Below, piece after piece: positions 1-5,578 of a DNA stretch of 5,794 nt; position 1 is the first letter of the stretch; each line of letters starts with the position of its first letter. This DNA is from Caryophanales bacterium UBA4100 (GTDB taxonomy: Bacteria; Bacillota; Bacilli; Paenibacillales; UBA4045), in NCBI GenBank assembly GCA_002383285.1, contig DFXU01000084.1:1-5794 (forward strand), given 5' to 3'. The notes beneath the pieces were generated by a model. The model had not been told where the DNA came from. It saw nothing but the letters and a program-made list of their open reading frames with translations, and searched no databases. The position numbers and the translations under genes were made by a program.

Positions 1-1143
1 AAGATGCATCCAGTAGCGATAGTACATTGATGTTCGCCAGCCCTCAGGCGTCGAGCCATTAAAGATCGTTCGCAGCGAATAGCCTTGCATCTCATCTGGA
101 ATAGAAACTCCTGCATAATCTAGGAATGTGGACGGGAAGTCTACGTTGAGTGCCATCGCATCTGTCACGCCGCCTGATTGTATGTCTCGTGGATAACGGA
201 CAATAAACGGCATTCTTAAAGACTCTTCATACATAAAACGCTTATCAAACCAACCATGATCACCCAAGAAGAAGCCTTGATCGGATGTATAGATGACAAT
301 CGTATTGTCAGCGATACCCTCCTCGTCCAGATAATCAAGCAGCCTGCCCACATTCTCATCAATAGATGCGATGCATCGCAAGTAATCCTTGATGTATCGC
401 TGATATTTCCACTTTTTCTGCTCTAGTGCAGTTAACCCATCAGGAGGGGAGCCCTTCAAATCTGACTCCACCATATCCCTGTCTATACGCATCCTTGCTT
501 CAACCGCTGCCTGTGAACGATTCTCATAATCGTCATAGAAGGTATCCGGCTCTGGAATGTCGATATCTTCATACAGCTGAGCATATTTCTCCGCTGGATC
601 CCATGGTCGGTGAGGTGCTTTATGGTGGCACTTTAGCATGAAAGGTCGATCTTTATCACGTTTATTTAACCAGTCAATAGAGAAATCAGTTGTTAAATCC
701 GTTACATACCCTGGGAATTGCTTGCGCTCACCCATTTCTATGAACACTGGATTATGGTATTCCCCTTGCCCAGGAACAACAGACCAATGGTCGAATCCCG
801 TTGGGTCTGCATCTCCACCATGACCTAAGTGCCACTTCCCAATGATCGCCGTCTGATATCCTTCATCTTGCAGAAGCTTCGGGAATGTCATCTGTCTGCC
901 GTCGAAGTGATCATTAATCGACTTCACACCGTTCAGATGATTGTATTTGCCCGTTAGAATCGCCGCCCGACTCGGGGAGCAGATCGAATTGGTACAGAAG
1001 CAATTATTGAATAGCATCCCTTCGTTCGCGATCCGGTCAATATTCGGAGTTTGATTGATCTTGCTCCCATAACAGCTCATCGCATGTGAAGCGTGATCGT
1101 CTGACATAATGAATAAGATGTTAGGCCTTTGATTAGTTGTCAA
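1..1143 (-). CDS. Cysteine-type sulfatase (partial, C-terminus beyond window)
   Basis: This is a type I sulfatase, which hydrolyses sulfate esters using a formylglycine made from an active-site Cys. The reading frame is open for 381 codons to the window edge; the family usually runs about 450-550 residues, so roughly the last 100 are missing. Seen: metal-binding DD at residues 15-16 after NILFIMS; the signature C55-S-P-S-R59 followed by AAILTG; GKWHLG at 102-107 (K103, H105); PHRPW at 177-181 (H178); SDQG at 287-290 and LGDHGWFDK ending at K301. These are the expected catalytic and metal ligands. No signal peptide or membrane segment is present, so a cytoplasmic enzyme acting on imported substrate is inferred. 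The DQGFFLGDHGWFDKR stretch recalls sugar sulfatases of the GlcNAc-6-sulfatase/iduronate-sulfatase type, but the substrate cannot be fixed. The TTG start at 1143 was chosen because GAGGTGAT (1148-1155) lies at ideal spacing. The gene is divergent from the AraC regulator. Confidence 0.95.
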   Translation of the reverse strand, partial: MTTNQRPNILFIMSDDHASHAMSCYGSKINQTPNIDRIANEGMLFNNCFCTNSICSPSRAAILTGKYNHLNGVKSINDHFDGRQMTFPKLLQDEGYQTAIIGKWHLGHGGDADPTGFDHWSVVPGQGEYHNPVFIEMGERKQFPGYVTDLTTDFSIDWLNKRDKDRPFMLKCHHKAPHRPWDPAEKYAQLYEDIDIPEPDTFYDDYENRSQAAVEARMRIDRDMVESDLKGSPPDGLTALEQKKWKYQRYIKDYLRCIASIDENVGRLLDYLDEEGIADNTIVIYTSDQGFFLGDHGWFDKRFMYEESLRMPFIVRYPRDIQSGGVTDAMALNVDFPSTFLDYAGVSIPDEMQGYSLRTIFNGSTPEGWRTSMYYRYWMHL

Positions 1144-1147
1144 TGTT

Positions 1148-1156
1148 ATCACCTCT
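1148..1156 (-). promoter_or_regulatory. Ribosome-binding site deciding the TTG start of the sulfatase
   Basis: On the minus strand AGAGGTGAT is closely complementary to the 3' end of 16S rRNA and lies a few bases before TTG (1143-1141). The next in-frame ATG is codon 13, inside the conserved NILFIMSDD strand, so it cannot be the start. The TTG start is therefore well supported. Confidence 0.75.
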
Positions 1157-1161
1157 ACCTT

Positions 1162-1167
1162 ATTATA
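1162..1167 (-). promoter_or_regulatory. Possible -10 hexamer for the sulfatase
   Basis: A perfect TATAAT lies on the minus strand, but at 17-bp spacing the -35 position reads CGAATA, which is poor. Transcription from it would begin near 1155, inside the ribosome-binding site, giving a leader of about 12 bases. It could be an activator-dependent promoter, which would suit an AraC-regulated gene, or a chance AT-rich match. Confidence 0.3.
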
Positions 1168-1178
1168 GGAAATATGAG

Positions 1179-1215
1179 TACAATTATTCGATGTATGATC
1201 TTACGATTAATTGTA
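1179..1215. promoter_or_regulatory. Inverted repeat, candidate operator between sulfatase and AraC genes
   Basis: TACAATTATTCG (1179-1190) and CGATTAATTGTA (1204-1215) are inverted repeats matching at 11 of 12 positions around a 13-base centre. The right half also lies in a local near-palindrome, TTACGATTAATTGTAA (1201-1216, one mismatched pair). The site sits in the middle of the 106-bp divergent spacer, where a shared regulator would bind. AraC proteins usually bind direct repeats, so the regulator and even the function are inferred. Confidence 0.45.
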
Positions 1216-1249
1216 ATTTGTCACTCTCATTATTAAGGGGACTTATCCG

Positions 1250-2026
1250 TTGATAACAATTATTAATTCACACTTAGATGACTTCATAACCGATTGGCAC
1301 AACCCACTGACATATGTACAATATTACGTATTGGCCCTTGTTACTGAAGGTCAGCTTCAGTATCGCTTGAACGACAACTCACTGCTAGCGAAGAAAGGTG
1401 ACTTACTGTTCATTCCACACGGCACACATCGTGAAGCCTTCAATGACGGTCCTATCCTACACCAGAAGTATGCGATCACATTCACCTGCGAAACCGAGCT
1501 GGGGCTTCCATTACTAATTGATGGCAAGCCTGTACAGGTATCCACACGAAACTTCGAGTATTACAAAGAAAGATTTATCGTATTGCATCGCCAAACTCTT
1601 GAGAAACGAGCTTACTTCGAAACGATCCGCTCCGGCATCCTGTTAGAGATGCTGGGGAGCTTGTCTCGCGAAATTGAAAACCAGCCTATTCCTGTTCGTA
1701 AGCTTCATTATGTCGAGGTCATTCAGCATTATATGCTTGAGCATTATCGTGAATCCATCCCACTTGACCGATTAGCACAGCTTATTGAGCGTTCACCCAA
1801 TTATACATTAACGTTATTTAGAGAGGTTACGGGGCAGACACCGCTCGAATATCAGCACCGCCTGCGCATAACCAATGCTATGGAGCTCCTGCTGCAAACG
1901 AATCTAACCGTGACTGCCATTGCAGAGCACTTGGGCTATTACGACACCTCCTACTTCCACAAAATGTTCCGAAAGCTAACCGGGATGTCGCCTACTTCCT
2001 TTGTTAGGGTTACGCATGACTATTAG
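1250..2026 (+). CDS. AraC-family transcriptional regulator with N-terminal cupin sensor
   Basis: The 258-residue product has the normal length and layout of AraC/XylS regulators with a small-molecule sensor. Residues about 20-90 form a cupin-like beta domain, including LLAKKGDLLFIPHGTHREAF (45-64), a typical cupin turn with PHGTH. The C-terminal about 100 residues hold two helix-turn-helix units. The first spans about 171-193 (PLDRLAQLIERSPNYTLTLF). The second spans about 219-241 and leads into the AraC signature: GYYDTSYFHKMF (229-240), then RKLTGMSPTSF (241-251). Such proteins bind DNA in the cytoplasm and commonly activate adjacent sugar-use genes. Divergent placement 106 bp from the sulfatase makes that gene the likely target, by inference. 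The TTG start at 1250 has AAGGGG (1235-1240) nine bases upstream. No convincing terminator follows it. Confidence 0.93.
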   Translation: MITIINSHLDDFITDWHNPLTYVQYYVLALVTEGQLQYRLNDNSLLAKKGDLLFIPHGTHREAFNDGPILHQKYAITFTCETELGLPLLIDGKPVQVSTRNFEYYKERFIVLHRQTLEKRAYFETIRSGILLEMLGSLSREIENQPIPVRKLHYVEVIQHYMLEHYRESIPLDRLAQLIERSPNYTLTLFREVTGQTPLEYQHRLRITNAMELLLQTNLTVTAIAEHLGYYDTSYFHKMFRKLTGMSPTSFVRVTHDY

Positions 2027-2120
2027 GTAAGGAAACCTGGTGGCTAGGGCGTATAGGGTTTTATGGAATTTCAATCTATCGTCTATTTATCATTATTTCT
2101 CTACCTACTAGCAAACGCCG

Positions 2121-2149
2121 TTTCCATACGACCACCTTCGCAATAGAAT
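2121..2149 (+). promoter_or_regulatory. Candidate sigma-A promoter of the DUF1259 gene
   Basis: TTTCCA (2121-2126, 4 of 6 to TTGACA) is followed after exactly 17 bases by TAGAAT (2144-2149, 5 of 6 to TATAAT). The predicted transcript would begin near 2156, about 26 bases before the start codon. The left arm of the local inverted repeat (2131-2139) falls in the spacer. Confidence 0.5.
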
Positions 2150-2176
2150 GAAAGATGTTAACCATAGGAAGGTGGT
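2131..2176 (+). promoter_or_regulatory. Inverted repeat overlapping promoter and ribosome-binding site
   Basis: ACCACCTTC (2131-2139) and GAAGGTGGT (2168-2176) are perfect 9-bp inverted repeats 28 bases apart. The right arm contains the ribosome-binding site (GGAAGGTGG) of the gene starting at 2182. If transcribed from further upstream, the arms could pair and hide that site. If transcription starts near 2156, the left arm is not in the RNA and the repeat could act only as a DNA site. Confidence 0.45.
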
Positions 2177-2181
2177 AGCCA

Positions 2182-2628
2182 ATGTCTGTAAGTCCACGCT
2201 GTAGACAGTTTGCGCAAATTTTCGGTGGTCAAGCTCAAGTGATTAATGGGGTATGTGTTGCTACAAAATTACGGACCAATATCAATGTAAGAATATTAGG
2301 TAGACGATCCAAAGGATTCTTTACTCTGCCCTTCGGTATTTCTTTTGAGAGTGTAGGTAAGGATGGTAGGGCATTATGTCTTGGAGAGTCAGTTATCCTT
2401 ACTCGGGAGATAAATCCTTTCATCTCAAGGCTCCGTAAGGCAGGTATTAAAGTAACGGCACTTCATAACCACTGGTTATTCACAAATCCGAACATCTGGT
2501 ACATTCATTGGGAAGCCATCCAGCGACCACTGGTATTCGCCAGGAACGTCAGGAATGCGTCCAGAGTTCTAACCAATAGACCAGTAGGTCCATTCATATG
2601 TAAGCCTGCTAGCAAAAAGAAGAGATAA
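2182..2628 (+). CDS. DUF1259 (LppY/LpqO-like) domain protein
   Basis: The 148-residue product is recognised as a single DUF1259 domain, the family named for mycobacterial LppY and LpqO, whose biochemical function is unknown. The most telling stretch is GIKVTALHNHWLF (88-100), with the conserved HNHW at 95-98, followed by WYIHWEAI (106-113). Upstream lie FGISFESVGKDGRALCLGES (51-70), VILTREINPF (71-80) and ISRLRKAG (81-88). This single-domain form is much shorter than two-domain members. There is no signal peptide or lipobox, so it is probably cytoplasmic. The protein is markedly basic and ends KPASKKKR. The ATG at 2182 has the strong site GGAAGGTGG six bases upstream. It is monocistronic, with its own candidate promoter and a clear terminator. 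It has no obvious link to the sulfatase or the kinase. Confidence 0.88.
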   Translation: MSVSPRCRQFAQIFGGQAQVINGVCVATKLRTNINVRILGRRSKGFFTLPFGISFESVGKDGRALCLGESVILTREINPFISRLRKAGIKVTALHNHWLFTNPNIWYIHWEAIQRPLVFARNVRNASRVLTNRPVGPFICKPASKKKR

Positions 2629-2668
2629 TCTCTCATCTGTATATAGCAGAGAAGCTCACCCTCTTCAT

Positions 2669-2693
2669 AACCGCTCTTAGTAGAGCGGTTTTT
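2669..2693 (+). terminator. Rho-independent terminator of the DUF1259 gene
   Basis: AACCGCTCT (2669-2677) pairs perfectly with AGAGCGGTT (2682-2690) across a four-base loop, and a run of five T (2689-2693) follows on the plus strand. It lies 40 bases after the stop codon. The minus-strand side lacks a T-run, so it does not obviously serve the converging kinase operon. Confidence 0.9.
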
Positions 2694-2771
2694 CATATTT
2701 GGTTAAACCTGCTAGATTTTCATGGCTAAGTTTTACGAGTGAGAGATCATGTGTGGCTATTTTTCTAATAA

Positions 2772-4199
2772 TCACGCCATAGCTGGAATTCGTATGTTAA
2801 AGGTAGTTCCAACCCCAATTGAGCTGTCTACACTTATTTCTCCCTGATGCATTTCTACTAGCTCCTTCACGATTGCTAACCCAAGTCCAGTCCCCTTTAC
2901 TTTCCTTGACCGTCCTCGATCGACCTTGAAAAACCGCTCCCAGATCATTTCTTGATCCTTCTCTGATATTCCGATACCGTTATCCGACACCTGCAGCAGC
3001 ACATAAGCATCCTCTCGGCTAGCATGCAAACTAATGGTGCCTCGATCTGTAAATTTCACAGCATTCTTAACTAGATTCACTATGATTTGTTCCAACCGAT
3101 CTCGATCAGCATACACCTGAAGCTTCACATCATCTACATGAACGGAGATATCTATCCCTTTCTCCGAAGCCTCATTCTGATAGGTAAAGGCAACCTTCTC
3201 AAGAAGAGGTTCTATGTCCACTAGCTGCTTAGATAATGTTATCTCTTTATTCTGTAGTCGAATTAAATTCATGATATCTTCCACTAGCCGATTCATCTGA
3301 GTCGTCTCTTGATACATAATCTCATAATACTTCTGTCTGCCTTCTTCTGGGATAAGATTATCCTGCAGCGCCTCCAGAAAACCCTGCATCGTCGTGAGGG
3401 GGGTCCTTAGTTCATGGGAAACGTTGGCCAGGAAATCACTGCGAATCTGGTCTGACTCTTTCCGCTCCTGCTCCAAAATCTCCAGTTTCTCCGCCATTCC
3501 GTTTATGGTGTTGGCGAGATCACCGATCTCATCCACATCGTCTATCCGTATTCTTTTGCTATAATTCCCCATACCGATTTGCAAGGTCACCTGATCCATC
3601 TTCCGCAGCGGGCGCGAGATCGACCAAGATAGATAAGAACCCATACCCATAGAGAATAGAATTCCGAATAGCGTAGCCCACATAATTGTTTCGCGAATCA
3701 TACCGAATGTCTTGTTCAGACCAACTACAGGCGCATGCAGAACAATACCACCGTATACATTGGATTCCTTACCCCAAGCAACTGCAACAGAGTGCATGGG
3801 TTCAGTCAGACCCTCAAATTGCAATCCTGTAACTGCCTTCTCCCCCTTCAATACCTTCTTCACTGCTGATTCAGAAACTGATTTCCCGATCAATACCTCG
3901 TCCTTCGTAGAAGTTGCAATTATCTTACCCTTACGATCGAAGATCCAAATTCTGGTATCGAAGGATGCATCCAAAAAAACTAATAAATTTTTCTTACTGT
4001 CAGTAATGACATTCGCGTCTTGGATTGCAATGTTCACATTCTCAGCTTTTCGCAGCAGATCAGCTTGTTGTGTATCATGAATATATCCTCTTGCGAAGAG
4101 GGCAATAACAACACCAATTACACTAAGACCAAGCAATACAGTTAGAATATGGCTAGTTAGTAGACGGAGAAACAGGCTCTTCCTTAGCCACAACGTCAT
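2772..4199 (-). CDS. Membrane sensor histidine kinase (HAMP-HisKA-HATPase)
   Basis: This is the sensor of the two-component pair: it autophosphorylates on histidine in response to an extracellular or membrane signal and passes the phosphate to the adjacent regulator. The 475 residues read in order. A membrane helix lies at about 15-36 and an external sensing region at about 37-168, with a Cache/PAS-like strand pattern (WIFDRKGKIIATST, 85-98). A second helix spans about 169-190, and HAMP about 191-243. HisKA carries FLANVSHELRTPL with phospho-acceptor H262. The ATPase has an N-box N375-L-V-K-N379, a G1 box DNGIGI (406-411), an F-box ERFF (421-424) and a G2 box GTGLGL (436-441). All catalytic motifs are intact. 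The ATG at 4199 overlaps the regulator's stop (ATGA), with GAGGTGG just upstream, so the two are translationally coupled. The architecture is ResE/PhoR-like, but the stimulus is unknown. No clear terminator is seen after it. Confidence 0.96.
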   Translation of the reverse strand: MTLWLRKSLFLRLLTSHILTVLLGLSVIGVVIALFARGYIHDTQQADLLRKAENVNIAIQDANVITDSKKNLLVFLDASFDTRIWIFDRKGKIIATSTKDEVLIGKSVSESAVKKVLKGEKAVTGLQFEGLTEPMHSVAVAWGKESNVYGGIVLHAPVVGLNKTFGMIRETIMWATLFGILFSMGMGSYLSWSISRPLRKMDQVTLQIGMGNYSKRIRIDDVDEIGDLANTINGMAEKLEILEQERKESDQIRSDFLANVSHELRTPLTTMQGFLEALQDNLIPEEGRQKYYEIMYQETTQMNRLVEDIMNLIRLQNKEITLSKQLVDIEPLLEKVAFTYQNEASEKGIDISVHVDDVKLQVYADRDRLEQIIVNLVKNAVKFTDRGTISLHASREDAYVLLQVSDNGIGISEKDQEMIWERFFKVDRGRSRKVKGTGLGLAIVKELVEMHQGEISVDSSIGVGTTFNIRIPAMA

Positions 4200-4900
4200 G
4201 ATTCCACCTCAAATTTGTACCCAATGCCCCATATGGTTTGGATGCATTCATGCCCGAAATTGCACAGCTTCTGACGCACCTTCTTTACATGCACATCTAC
4301 AGTTCTGGCATCTCCCATAAAATCATAGCCCCATACCTGCTCTAGCAATTGCTCTCTTGTATAAACATTCCCCGGTGATTTAGCTAGATGCACAAGAAGC
4401 TCAAACTCCTTAGGGCGAAATTTTATTTTGTCCCCGTGAACAATCACCTCGCGCCGCCCCACATGTATGATCAATCCCGCAAATTCATATACCATATTGG
4501 TATTGTCTTCTATTGCTGACAGCTGTTGCTTAGGCTGAATGCGGCGGAATACCGCCTTAATTCTGGCAACAAGCTCGCGAGGACTGAACGGCTTCGTCAT
4601 GTAGTCATCCGCACCAAGCTCCAAACCGAGGACGCGATCAAATTCCTCTCCCTTCGCCGTAAGCATAATGATAGGTATATCATATTTCTTATGAATTTCA
4701 CGGGATGCTTCAAGCCCATCCATTCTAGGCATCATGACATCCATAACAATCAAATCAGGCGACATTGTCTCTGTTAGCTCAATCGCTTCGATTCCATCTT
4801 GTGCTTCAATCATCTCAATCTGATGCTGTTCGAAATAAATCCGAATAATCTCACGAACATTAGGATCATCGTCCACAACAAGCACCTTTAATAACTTCAT
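4196..4900 (-). CDS. OmpR/PhoB-family response regulator
   Basis: The 234-residue protein is the DNA-binding partner of the downstream kinase. The receiver domain (about 4-118) has the acidic pocket VVDDDP (D10, D11), the phospho-acceptor D54 in VMDVMMPRMDG, the switch T81 in IIMLTAKG and K103 in MTKPFSPREL. A linker (about 122-136) leads to a winged-helix effector (about 137-231). That domain contains FRPKEFELLVHL (161-172), the recognition-helix segment ARTVDVHVKKVRQKL (198-212) and the closing hairpin IWGIGYKF (223-230). All key residues are present. The frame is open upstream to another ATG at 4936, but the start at 4900 was chosen because a perfect AAGGAGG (4911-4917) precedes it and MKLLKVLVVDDD is the usual N-terminus. 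It is first in the operon, ahead of the kinase. Its promoter region abuts the repeat element at 4957-5337. Confidence 0.96.
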   Translation of the reverse strand: MKLLKVLVVDDDPNVREIIRIYFEQHQIEMIEAQDGIEAIELTETMSPDLIVMDVMMPRMDGLEASREIHKKYDIPIIMLTAKGEEFDRVLGLELGADDYMTKPFSPRELVARIKAVFRRIQPKQQLSAIEDNTNMVYEFAGLIIHVGRREVIVHGDKIKFRPKEFELLVHLAKSPGNVYTREQLLEQVWGYDFMGDARTVDVHVKKVRQKLCNFGHECIQTIWGIGYKFEVES

Positions 4901-4945
4901 GTAATAATGGCCTCCTTGTTCCGTAGATATGTACATATGTCCATT

Positions 4946-4974
4946 ATTATATTAAATGAGTATGCACTTAACTC
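4946..4974 (-). promoter_or_regulatory. Candidate promoter of the two-component operon
   Basis: On the minus strand a perfect TATAAT (4946-4951) lies about 45 bases before the regulator's ATG. At 17-bp spacing the -35 position reads GAGTTA (4969-4974), a poor match that lies inside the 20-bp terminal repeat. A weak -35 suggests activator dependence, possibly autoregulation by the regulator, but this is inference. Confidence 0.45.
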
Positions 4975-4976
4975 AG
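4957..4976 (+). repeat. Left terminal inverted repeat of the element
   Basis: This 20-bp arm is perfectly inverted at 5318-5337. Its outer end lies next to the TATAAT of the two-component promoter, and its interior supplies the -35 position. Confidence 0.85.
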
Positions 4977-5003
4977 TTGAAAGATGGGTAGAGGAAACAC
5001 TCG

Positions 5004-5225
5004 TTACTCTATGCACACATATCTGCTCCATTTTCGCTCTGCAGAGGCTCTTCAGTACTCTATTCACACTCATCTACTCTATTTTCGCTCTGTAGAGGCT
5101 CTTTGGTACTCTATGCACACTCTTCTGCTCCTAGTTCGCTCTGTAGAGGCTCTTCGGTACTCTATGCACACATATCTGCTCCATTTTCGCTCTGTAGAGG
5201 CTCTTCGGTACTCTATGCACACATA
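5004..5225 (+). repeat. 51-bp tandem repeat array, 4.35 copies
   Basis: Copies start at 5004, 5055, 5106 and 5157, with an 18-base partial copy at 5208-5225. Each begins GTACTCTATGCACAC (first base T in copy 1, G to T at base 10 in copy 2) and ends near TCGCTCTGTAGAGGCTCTTC. Copies 1 and 4 differ at only three positions, while copies 2 and 3 each differ from copy 4 at about six, so the most alike are not adjacent. The period is a multiple of three, so a plus-strand frame stays open (4984-5226). It would encode a 17-residue repeat with no recognisable family, and more than one frame is open. A non-coding array is favoured. Confidence 0.92.
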
Positions 5226-5227
5226 AT

Positions 5228-5295
5228 GGAACTTTTCTTCCGTTAAATGACCTATGTTTATACGTTCTATTAATTTAAAGGACTTTTTCCGTTAA
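5228..5295 (+). repeat. Pair of related CCGTTAA-containing stretches inside the element
   Basis: GGAACTTTTCTTCCGTTAA (5228-5246) and GGACTTTTTCCGTTAA (5280-5295) align with small gaps. They lie between the tandem array and the right terminal repeat. No function can be assigned. Confidence 0.4.
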
Positions 5296-5317
5296 GCCTG
5301 GTTAGTGATATCAACTC

Positions 5318-5337
5318 CTGAGTTAAGTGCATACTCA
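5318..5337 (-). repeat. Right terminal inverted repeat of the element
   Basis: This is the perfect reverse complement of 4957-4976. Reading outward, the equivalent GAGTTA (5320-5325) is followed after 17 bases by TATTAT (5343-5348, 5 of 6 to TATAAT). This mirrors the promoter-like arrangement at the left end. Confidence 0.85.
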
Positions 5338-5520
5338 ATATATATTATTCGTGACTATCTTCATTTCTCAGAGGGTACTAGAATATTAATTAATGAATTG
5401 CGTAGGCTCATATCACTTATAACCATATGATGAAGCTTATAAACGTAATTTTCATCTGGATGGATAATGGACATTCCGCAATCTTGCAATTGTCCCCACA
5501 CAAGCTCTATCAAAACGCAC
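5338..5520. other. Gene-poor, AT-rich spacer
   Basis: Together with the element to its left and the hairpin to its right, this forms a 678-bp stretch (4901-5578) without a convincing gene. The segment itself is AT-rich (ATATATATTATT at 5338-5349, TATTAATTAATGAATT near 5384-5399). It shows no repeat, RNA gene or strong promoter. The only reading frame of note is the weak minus-strand one described separately. Confidence 0.5.
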
Positions 5521-5543
5521 AAATAGATTTCAGGAATCCCCAT
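5361..5543 (-). CDS. Doubtful 60-residue ORF
   Basis: An ATG-initiated frame encodes 60 residues of mixed, protein-like composition (for example VWGQLQDCGMSIIHPDENYV) with no recognised family, signal peptide or membrane helix. Against it, the ATG lies in the loop of the perfect hairpin at 5521-5568. The only nearby purine-rich site (AGGA) is buried in the stem, and the hairpin is well placed to stop transcription from the right. No separate promoter is evident. It may be a chance frame or a remnant. Confidence 0.18.
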   Translation of the reverse strand: MGIPEIYLCVLIELVWGQLQDCGMSIIHPDENYVYKLHHMVISDMSLRNSLINILVPSEK

Positions 5544-5568
5544 TGTTGAGGATTCCTGAAATCTATTT
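5521..5568 (-). terminator. Perfect 19-bp hairpin, probable terminator of the right-hand gene
   Basis: Arms 5521-5539 (AAATAGATTTCAGGAATCC) and 5550-5568 are perfect reverse complements around a 10-base loop. The hairpin begins 10 bases after the stop codon of the minus-strand gene at 5579. On that strand the descending arm ends CTATTT and continues GTGCGTTTTG, so the U-tract is short and interrupted. Position and stem strength favour a terminator, but the weak U-tract leaves room for another role, such as a 3'-end stabiliser. Confidence 0.65.
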
Positions 5569-5578
5569 CCTTAAAGTC

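Larger units (their letters stand above)
4957..5337. mobile_element. 381-bp segment bounded by 20-bp inverted repeats, MITE-like
   Basis: TGAGTATGCACTTAACTCAG (4957-4976) recurs as a perfect reverse complement at 5318-5337. After a three-base offset the inner pairing resumes with TTGA (4977-4980) and TCAA (5311-5314). Between them lie a 51-bp tandem array and an AT-rich tail with two related CCGTTAA-containing stretches. There is no transposase or convincing ORF. A long perfect terminal inverted repeat on a short non-coding segment resembles a miniature inverted-repeat element. A clear target duplication is not seen: the only shared flank is AT-rich TATATTA (4948-4954 and 5341-5347). It could instead be a pair of regulatory sites flanking an intergenic repeat. 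Confidence 0.5.

Noticed and set aside
426..823. Two plus-strand frames (426-641 and 638-823)
   Set aside because: They lie opposite the sulfatase, which carries a full set of conserved motifs on the minus strand.
2027..2060. Terminator after the AraC gene
   Set aside because: AGGT/ACCT-type pairings are only 3-4 bp, and no strong stem precedes the TTTT near 2060.
2694..2771. Terminator for the kinase operon
   Set aside because: The minus strand after the stop shows only short possible pairings (GCTAT with ATAGC overlapping the coding end) and no T-run.
3712..4080. Plus-strand 122-residue frame
   Set aside because: It is antisense to the sensor domain of the kinase and has no recognisable features.
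4901..4936. Upstream ATG at 4936 extending the response regulator by 12 residues
   Set aside because: The extension would be coded through the perfect AAGGAGG site, and the family N-terminus fits the start at 4900.
5004..5225. CRISPR array
   Set aside because: The repeats are directly adjacent with no unique spacers between them, and no cas gene is nearby.
4984..5226. Plus-strand 80-residue frame across the tandem array encoding a 17-residue repeat (YSMHTYLLHFRS-like)
   Set aside because: It stays open only because the 51-bp period is a multiple of three. It lacks a good ribosome-binding site, another frame is also open over part of it, and the peptide has no recognisable fold.
4948..5347. 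TATATTA target-site duplication around the inverted-repeat element
   Set aside because: The 7-bp match lies in AT-rich low-complexity flanks and sits at unequal distances from the two ends, so it is not convincing.
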